A program made the translations under genes and the position numbers. The notes beneath the pieces are model-generated. The model was given only the letters and a program-made list of their open reading frames with translations. It searched no databases and was not told where the DNA came from. This document shows, one piece after another, positions 34,734 through 39,973 of a DNA stretch of 39,973 nucleotides. The first letter of the stretch is position 1. Every line of letters starts with the position of its first letter. This DNA is from Marinobacter sp. (GTDB lineage: Bacteria > Pseudomonadota > Gammaproteobacteria > Pseudomonadales > Oleiphilaceae), in assembly GCA_018623515.1 (NCBI GenBank), contig JAAZVL010000009.1:1-39973 (forward strand), read 5' to 3'.

Positions 34734-36989
34734 ATGGCCCCCAACAACATCCTGGCCCGCGCACTCCTGAGCCCTGTCTTTCCGGCGCTCATTCTGCTGG
34801 CGTTCCTGGCCCTGGCATCCGGCTTGCGCTACGGAATGATTCACCAGGACAACCACCAGATCCGGGCGAACCTCGCCAACGAAGCGGTGGCCATGGTCGA
34901 CCACCTCGAGCGGGAGTTCACCATCCACGCCGAGGCCATCAACCGGATGGCCGCCCGGATGCAGGTGGAACCGGAAACCACCGAGACCGCCTGGCGCGCC
35001 GATGCCCGCCACTATCTCACTGATTTCGGTGTCTACCAGGCCATCGAATGGATCGACCGGGATTTCGTCATCCGCTGGCTGGAACCGGTTTCCGGTAATC
35101 ACAACGTGGTGGGTTACAACGTTGCCTTCTCCGACCGTCGCCGTCAGGCCCTGGAAACCGCACGGACCACCGGCCAGTATGACATTTCGGGGATCATCGA
35201 CCTGAAACAGGGCGGCAAGGGCATGGTGATCTACGCGCCCGTTGGCACCGGAGCCAGCAACAACGGTTTCATAGCCGGGGTGTTCCAGATCGAGACCCTC
35301 ATCCAGCAACTGCTGACCAGCCGGGTGCTGCAATCGTTCCAGGTGGATGTCCGGGACAGCGGAGAGCTCAGCTACCAGCTCAACAGACTGGAAGCCACCA
35401 GCGAGAGCTTTGCCCGGACTGAAGCCGTCGACCTGCCGACCCTGAACTGGACGCTCACGATAAGGCCCACCAGCACGTGGGTGGAGAGCCAGCGCAGCGA
35501 CTGGCCCTGGCTGACCTTCACCGCCGTCCTGTTCATGGGCTTGCTGACCAGCCTGACGACCCTGCTGGCCCAGCTGATTCTCAAGCGCAACCGGGCGCTG
35601 CTGAAAACCCGTCGGGAACTTGAACAGGAAATCGACCAGCGCAAGGAGATCCAACAGGATCTGGTCCGGCTGGAATCCACCGATACCCTGACCGGGCTGG
35701 CCAATCGCCGGTTCTTCATGGAGGACCTGGCCCACACCCTCGGTATTGCCGGGCGCCAGAACCGCCAGGTGGCCCTGATCATGCTCGACCTGGACCGGTT
35801 CCAGATGCTCAACGACTCCCTGGGCCACCAGTTTGGTGACGAGCTGCTGGCCCGGGTTGCCGATCGCCTGAATCAGCTCAGCGATGAACGGATCCTGGTG
35901 GCCTATTCCGGGGGCGATGAGTTCATGTTCTGTCTTCAGCAAGTGGAGGAGATCGATGAGGTCATCCATTTGCTCGGCCATATCAAGCATTGTTTCGAGA
36001 CGCCCTTCGAGGTCCACGGCGAAAGCCACCGGATTACCGCCACCATGGGGGTGGCGGTCTACCCCCAGAGCGGCCAGGATGCCGATACCCTCCTGCGCAA
36101 CGCCGATATTGCCCTGTACCGGGCCAAGGAGCAGGGTCGCAACTCCTACCAGTTCTATACCGAGGGCATGCAGGAACGGGAAGTCACCCGTCTGGAGCTC
36201 GACAAGGATCTGGACAAGGCCCTGGCCAACAACGAGTTTGTGCTGCACTTCCAGCCACAGGTCGATCTGGAAACCGGCGAGATCAACAGCGTCGAGGCGC
36301 TGATCCGCTGGCAACACCCGCGCCGTGGCCTGTTGTCCCCGATGACGTTCATTCCCCTGGCGGAGGAAAGCGGCCGCATCACGGAGATCGGCCGCTGGGT
36401 GGTGGCGGCTGCCTGTCGCCAGCTCGCGGCCTGGAAAGGGACTGCCTGCGAAAACCTGCGCATTGCCATTAATCTGTCCGGGCGGGAGCTGGATGATGAA
36501 CACCTGGTGGATGACATCCGGGCGACCCTGGAAGCCGAGCATGTACCGGCCAACCACCTGGAAGTGGAGCTGACCGAAGAGATCTTCATCCAGAACATCG
36601 AGCATAACCGCAATCAGCTGGGCCGGCTCCACGACCTCGGCGTCAATCTTGCCATCGATGATTTCGGCGTCGGCTACTCGTCCCTGGGGTACCTGAGGGA
36701 CTTCCCGGTGGATCTGCTGAAGATCGACCGTTCGTTCATTACCTCGGTGACCGAGCGCCACGATGATTCGGTGATTACCCGTGCGGTGATCAACCTGGCC
36801 CACAACCTGGGGATTCAGGTGATTGCCGAGGGGGTGGAGACGGAGGAGCAGCTGAGTTTTCTCAGGGAGCACGGCTGCAACCTGGTGCAAGGGTACCTGA
36901 TCAGCCGACCGATTCCTGCCGCCGAACTGGAGAGAGCCCTTGAGGCGGGGATTCTGAGTCTCGGCACTCCGGAGCGCAGCGGATTGTAA
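34734..36989 (+). CDS. CHASE-like sensor with GGDEF and EAL domains (c-di-GMP enzyme)
   Basis: The 751-residue inner-membrane protein has a membrane segment at about 12-33, a periplasmic CHASE-like domain (about 55-250; YQAIEWIDRDFVIRWLEP), a second membrane segment (about 262-282), a short coiled coil, then GGDEF and EAL domains. The GGDEF loop SGGDEF (393-397) is intact, but no RxxD I-site precedes it. The EAL domain has EAL (521-523), NLSGREL, ELTEEIF, DDFG (D642, D643) and KIDRSF, so all phosphodiesterase residues appear present. It could be a dual or switchable enzyme. A GAGGGG ribosome site follows the stop of the preceding gene. It ends the pterin operon. Confidence 0.93.
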   Translation: MAPNNILARALLSPVFPALILLAFLALASGLRYGMIHQDNHQIRANLANEAVAMVDHLEREFTIHAEAINRMAARMQVEPETTETAWRADARHYLTDFGVYQAIEWIDRDFVIRWLEPVSGNHNVVGYNVAFSDRRRQALETARTTGQYDISGIIDLKQGGKGMVIYAPVGTGASNNGFIAGVFQIETLIQQLLTSRVLQSFQVDVRDSGELSYQLNRLEATSESFARTEAVDLPTLNWTLTIRPTSTWVESQRSDWPWLTFTAVLFMGLLTSLTTLLAQLILKRNRALLKTRRELEQEIDQRKEIQQDLVRLESTDTLTGLANRRFFMEDLAHTLGIAGRQNRQVALIMLDLDRFQMLNDSLGHQFGDELLARVADRLNQLSDERILVAYSGGDEFMFCLQQVEEIDEVIHLLGHIKHCFETPFEVHGESHRITATMGVAVYPQSGQDADTLLRNADIALYRAKEQGRNSYQFYTEGMQEREVTRLELDKDLDKALANNEFVLHFQPQVDLETGEINSVEALIRWQHPRRGLLSPMTFIPLAEESGRITEIGRWVVAAACRQLAAWKGTACENLRIAINLSGRELDDEHLVDDIRATLEAEHVPANHLEVELTEEIFIQNIEHNRNQLGRLHDLGVNLAIDDFGVGYSSLGYLRDFPVDLLKIDRSFITSVTERHDDSVITRAVINLAHNLGIQVIAEGVETEEQLSFLREHGCNLVQGYLISRPIPAAELERALEAGILSLGTPERSGL

Positions 36990-37041
36990 TGGCCGGCCCG
37001 GCCCTCCATCATGTCTGGAACAGTTCAATGGCGTGTGTTTT

Positions 37042-37356
37042 ATGGCAGCGAAGTATCTGACTCCCGAACAGGATGCCCAACTCCGGCGGTGGGAGCGCTG
37101 GAACCGTAATTACTTCATTTTTGCGTTTGTGGCACTGACGGTGGTGTTGGTATTCAGTAGCCAGTTAGGGCTATCCAGTGGCGAGAATTGGGGCTCCCTG
37201 GGGGTTCTGATTGCAGCGCTGATTACACCCATCATTGTGCTCCAGCTGAGGTTGCGATGCCCGGCCTGTGGCCACAAGATCGGCTGGCAGGCCAAGCTGA
37301 TGGCGCCGGACCAGTGCAAGACCTGCGGTACTTTCCTGCGCGCCAAGGGGCGCTGA
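37042..37356 (+). CDS. Small membrane protein with C-terminal zinc ribbon
   Basis: The 104-residue protein (start ATG 37042; an in-frame GTG at 37033 is possible, and neither has a clear ribosome site) has two hydrophobic segments (about 25-41 and 51-66) and a zinc ribbon LRCPACGHKIGWQ...CKTCG with two CxxC pairs. Function unknown. The membrane pair plus ribbon suggests a small regulator or assembly factor. It is 52 bp after the GGDEF-EAL stop and ends 31 bp before the metal-type promoter, so it could be the tail of the upstream operon or stand alone. Confidence 0.7.
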   Translation: MAAKYLTPEQDAQLRRWERWNRNYFIFAFVALTVVLVFSSQLGLSSGENWGSLGVLIAALITPIIVLQLRLRCPACGHKIGWQAKLMAPDQCKTCGTFLRAKGR

Positions 37357-37387
37357 CCTCTCCTTCCTCAAAGTCTTCAAAAAACCT

Positions 37388-37419
37388 TTGACCTGTGAGT
37401 TGCTCACAGGTTTTAGCCT
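37388..37419 (+). promoter_or_regulatory. MerR-type metal-responsive promoter with long spacer
   Basis: TTGACC (37388-37393) and TAGCCT (37414-37419) are separated by 20 bp, longer than the normal 17, as in promoters activated by MerR-family regulators. A perfect 9-bp dyad ACCTGTGAG-TTG-CTCACAGGT (37391-37411) fills the spacer. The layout closely resembles the zntA promoter read by ZntR (TTGACT-20-TATCCT with central dyad). The promoter points toward the merR-copA pair, so the regulator probably controls itself and the pump from here. Confidence 0.82.
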
Positions 37420-37453
37420 ATATTTATAACTGGATTCTGGAGCATGCCGCGCC

Positions 37454-37553
37454 GGGTGTGGTGCCTGTTCCGAAAACCGCTGCGAGTACGTCCATGTACG
37501 CTTGCTCTCCGCCACCCCTGGCTCCGAGCATTTTCGGAACAGGCACCACACCC
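37454..37553. repeat. Perfect-arm palindromic element in the MerR leader
   Basis: Perfect 23-bp inverted arms (37454-37476 and 37531-37553) flank a 54-nt centre. The centre contains two smaller hairpins: GTAC-6-GTAC (37486-37499) and GCCACCCCTGGC (37511-37522). No coding frame, transposase or target duplication is seen. It lies between the metal promoter and the merR start, inside the expected leader RNA. It looks like a dispersed palindromic element (REP/BIME or MITE type), but a leader structure is possible. The 37420-37612 stretch otherwise shows nothing else I can name. Confidence 0.75.
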
Positions 37554-37612
37554 ACCGCTCCGCAAGCTTCAAGGGTCAACGCTCCCGACTCAAACGCAGA
37601 GTGACTGAGCCG

Positions 37613-38044
37613 ATGAAAGTCAAAGAAATCGCCCAGGCCGCCGGTGTAAACCCCGACACCGTTCGCTTCTATACCCGGGAGGGCCTGCTCAATCCGGCCC
37701 GCAACCCGGACAACAATTACCAGCAGTACGATGCCGATGACCTGCGCCGGCTTCGCTTTGCCCGCAAGGCACGGCAGCTGGGGTTTTCGCTGCCGGAGAT
37801 CCGGTCGATTCTGGACCAGGCCGATGACCACCATTCGCCCTGCCCGATGGTGCGGGAGGTGTTCGAGAAGCGGCTGGCCGAGGTGGAGCGGGAGATTGCC
37901 GAGTTGCAGCAGCTGCGGGAGCGGATGAAGAGTGCCCTCGGGATCTGGCGTGAGATGCCCGATGGCACTCCGGACGGTCACACGATCTGCCGGCTGATCG
38001 AGCACTGGGATGACGCAGCCCTCGCCAGCGGCGGGAAGGAGTAA
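37613..38044 (+). CDS. MerR-family heavy-metal-responsive regulator
   Basis: The 143-residue protein (start ATG 37613) has the MerR winged-helix region [20 protein letters not shown], with [11 protein letters not shown] and [17 protein letters not shown], followed by a dimerisation coiled coil (about 82-110). Candidate metal cysteines are C77 in HHSPCPMV and C126 in GHTIC, positions comparable to the conserved cysteines of ZntR/PbrR-type proteins, but the CC doublet of ZntR is absent. It should activate the 20-bp-spacer promoter upstream. It is followed after 4 bp by a Cu(I)-type P-type ATPase, so copper is the likely inducer, with zinc, cadmium or lead as alternatives. Confidence 0.9.
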   Translation: MKVKEIAQAAGVNPDTVRFYTREGLLNPARNPDNNYQQYDADDLRRLRFARKARQLGFSLPEIRSILDQADDHHSPCPMVREVFEKRLAEVEREIAELQQLRERMKSALGIWREMPDGTPDGHTICRLIEHWDDAALASGGKE

Positions 38045-38048
38045 GCAG

Positions 38049-39973
38049 ATGACTGAGACAACCGAACTGCACAGGGCATTGTCCATTTCAGGGGCGTCCT
38101 GTCAGGGCTGTGCCAGGAAGATCCGCTGCGCGCTGGAGCCTCTGACCGGCGATACCGATCTGGTGGAGGTAAATCTGGAAGAGCAGACCGTCGCCCTGCC
38201 CGAAGGTATTGATCTTGAGGATGCGGCGCGTCGGGTCACGGACGCGGGCTATCCGGCCAAGCCGGTCACAGATACCGATGAACAACCGGCCAGTTGTTGT
38301 GCCGGTAAGACGAAGTCGGGAGCCCCTGATGAGCAACCGCTCCAGGGACATTCCGGGCAACATTCAAAAGAGCCGGATCAGGGTGTCTCCGAGGCGCCGG
38401 CCGGGGGAGACCAGATCAGTCTGTCTGTCAGCGGTGCCACCTGCGCCTCCTGTGTGAATACCATCGAGAAGGCGATGATGTCGGTATCCGGGGTTACCCA
38501 CGCCCACATGAACCTGGCAGACAACACCGCGACGGCCACCGGGGATGCGGACCCGGATGCACTGGTCAAGGCCATCGAGAGCGCCGGCTATGGCGCCAGT
38601 GTGATCGAGAACGCCGACGAGGCCGATGAGCGCAAGCAGACGGAGGATCGCAAGCAGTACCGCACCTTGCTGATCAAGATGGCGGTGAGTTTGTCCCTGG
38701 GGCTGGGTTTGATGGTCTGGGGCATGGGGTTCGGGTCGATGATGGTGACCGAGGCGAACCAGACTACCTGGCTGGGGCTCGGGGTGCTGACGGTCATTGT
38801 CATGGCCGCCACCGGCGGGCACTTTTACACCGGGGCCTGGAAGGCGTTCCGGCATCACAACGCCAATATGGATACCCTGATTGCCGTCGGCACCGGTACC
38901 GCCTGGCTGTATTCCATCGTCGTGACCAGTGTGCCGGAGTTGTTGCCGGAAATGGCCCGGCATGTGTATTTCGAGGCATCGGCGATGATCATCGGTCTGA
39001 TCAACCTGGGTCAGGCACTGGAGCTGCGCGCCAAAGGCAAGACTTCGGAGGCGGTGCGCCGGCTGCTGGATCTGCGGGCGAAGACCGCCCGGGTGATCCG
39101 GGACGGTCAGGAGCAGGACATCCCGGTGGAAGAGGTGCGCAAGGGCGACCGGGTCCGGGTCCGTCCCGGCGAGAAGATTCCGGTCGATGGCCTCATCCGC
39201 GAGGGCAGCAGCCGGGTGGACGAGAGCATGCTGACCGGTGAACCGATGCCGGTGAGCAAGGCCGAGGGGGACGAGGTGTCCGCAGGCACGCTGAACACTC
39301 ACGGCTCGATCATCTACGAAGCCACCCGGGTCGGCAGTGAGACGGCCCTGGCGCAGATCATCCGGCTGGTAAAAAAAGCCCAGGGTTCCAAACCCGCCAT
39401 CGGGCGTCTGGCGGACAAGATCTCGTCGGTGTTCGTACCCACAGTGATGATCATTGCGGTCTTTTCGGCGTTGGTCTGGTACAACGTCGGGCCGGAACCG
39501 GCGGTGGTGCACATGATGGTGGCGGCCACCACGGTACTGATTATCGCCTGCCCCTGTGCATTGGGTCTGGCGACGCCAATGTCGGTGATGGTCGGTGTCG
39601 GTAAGGCCGCTGAATACGGTGCCCTGATCCGCCAGGGGGATGCGTTGCAGACAGCCGGCAAGTTGGATCTGGTGATTCTCGACAAGACCGGCACCATCAC
39701 CGAAGGGCATCCTGCGGTCACCCGCACGCACGCAGTCAATGGCGACGAAAACCGGTTGCTGGCCCTGGCCGCTGGCCTGGAGCAGCATTCGGAGCATCCC
39801 CTGGCGGAGGCGATTCTGGCAAAGGCACGGGACGAAGCCATCGAGCCGGAAAAGGTGTCCGGCTTCGAGGCCATCAATGGCAAGGGCGTCCGGGGCGAGC
39901 TGGACGGACAACCCGTACGCCTTGGCAACCGTCGCTGGCTGGAAGACCAGGGCCTGACATTAGACGGTGTGTC
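38049..39973 (+). CDS. copA: Cu(I)-type P1B ATPase, N-terminal part (runs off window)
   Basis: An open frame from ATG 38049, 4 bp after the merR stop, continues to the window edge for 641 residues. Two heavy-metal-associated domains carry CQGC (C18, C21) and CASC (C132, C135). Between them is a Cys/His-bearing linker (SCC at 82-84, then GHSGQH). The membrane part includes [15 protein letters not shown], typical of copper pumps, the intramembrane CPC (C501-P-C503) in [13 protein letters not shown], and the phosphorylation site DKTGTIT (D545). It exports Cu(I) to the periplasm using ATP. The HP locus (SEHPLAEAI) is also present. The C-terminal part lies outside the window, so the stop and last membrane helices are not seen. 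Confidence 0.94.
   Translation, partial: MTETTELHRALSISGASCQGCARKIRCALEPLTGDTDLVEVNLEEQTVALPEGIDLEDAARRVTDAGYPAKPVTDTDEQPASCCAGKTKSGAPDEQPLQGHSGQHSKEPDQGVSEAPAGGDQISLSVSGATCASCVNTIEKAMMSVSGVTHAHMNLADNTATATGDADPDALVKAIESAGYGASVIENADEADERKQTEDRKQYRTLLIKMAVSLSLGLGLMVWGMGFGSMMVTEANQTTWLGLGVLTVIVMAATGGHFYTGAWKAFRHHNANMDTLIAVGTGTAWLYSIVVTSVPELLPEMARHVYFEASAMIIGLINLGQALELRAKGKTSEAVRRLLDLRAKTARVIRDGQEQDIPVEEVRKGDRVRVRPGEKIPVDGLIREGSSRVDESMLTGEPMPVSKAEGDEVSAGTLNTHGSIIYEATRVGSETALAQIIRLVKKAQGSKPAIGRLADKISSVFVPTVMIIAVFSALVWYNVGPEPAVVHMMVAATTVLIIACPCALGLATPMSVMVGVGKAAEYGALIRQGDALQTAGKLDLVILDKTGTITEGHPAVTRTHAVNGDENRLLALAAGLEQHSEHPLAEAILAKARDEAIEPEKVSGFEAINGKGVRGELDGQPVRLGNRRWLEDQGLTLDGV

Noticed and set aside
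34227..37028. Very long minus-strand open frame opposite the GGDEF-EAL gene
   Set aside because: It is antisense to a clear, conserved coding sequence; its composition is that of a high-GC shadow frame and it shows no recognisable domain.
37391..37414. 9-bp stem with TTG loop followed by TTTT, as a rho-independent terminator for the zinc-ribbon gene
   Set aside because: The T run is short and the stem lies exactly in a 20-bp spacer between good -35 and -10 elements, so an operator reading is better. It could serve both roles.
38364..39911. Long minus-strand open frame opposite copA
   Set aside because: It is a shadow of the P-type ATPase, which has unmistakable CPC and DKTGT motifs in the plus frame.

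Overview
The window looks like a chromosomal segment of a high-GC marine gammaproteobacterium, most likely Marinobacter or a close relative. This is an inference. It rests on the Pseudomonas-type order pyrC'-pyrB-pyrR-ruvX-algH-tonB-gshB divergent from pilGHIJK-chpABC, a TRAP system with a TatT lipoprotein, and many c-di-GMP proteins. I see no rRNA, tRNA, CRISPR array, transposase or prophage.

Layout. 1-1.85 kb: the 3' end of pckA, then a divergent pair of truncated globin (-) and HxlR regulator (+). 1.8-6.6 kb: a minus-strand TRAP set (fused DctM-type permease, TatT-like lipoprotein, periplasmic solute-binding protein), split by a plus-strand HU gene with its own promoter and terminator. 6.8-12.5 kb: a tightly packed minus-strand cluster of pyrimidine synthesis (catalytically dead dihydroorotase, ATCase, PyrR), ruvX, algH, tonB and gshB. 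12.8-26.3 kb: the complete Pil-Chp chemosensory operon for twitching and surface sensing, including a 2506-residue ChpA with seven canonical Hpt histidines. 26.4-28.5 kb: zur-znuC-znuB behind a Zur-like box, with no znuA beside it. 28.6-33.1 kb: a membrane PAS protein, a double-CDGSH protein, a patatin-like lipase, a diguanylate cyclase and an alpha/beta hydrolase. 33.3-37.0 kb: an apparent operon folE-folX-CoA-binding protein-CHASE/GGDEF/EAL. 37.0-40 kb: a zinc-ribbon membrane protein, then a MerR-type metal promoter, a 100-nt perfect-arm palindrome in the leader, a MerR regulator and a Cu(I) P-type ATPase that runs off the window.

How the genes may work together. The Pil-Chp array signals through PilG, PilH and ChpA. 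Two c-di-GMP enzymes lie downstream, one of them in the pterin operon, which suggests a pterin to c-di-GMP link. Metal handling appears twice, with zinc uptake under Zur and copper export under a MerR regulator. The most promising leads are the folE-folX/GGDEF-EAL operon, the palindrome in the MerR leader, and the TRAP set split by HU. All family assignments come from reading the translated sequence; no database search was run.
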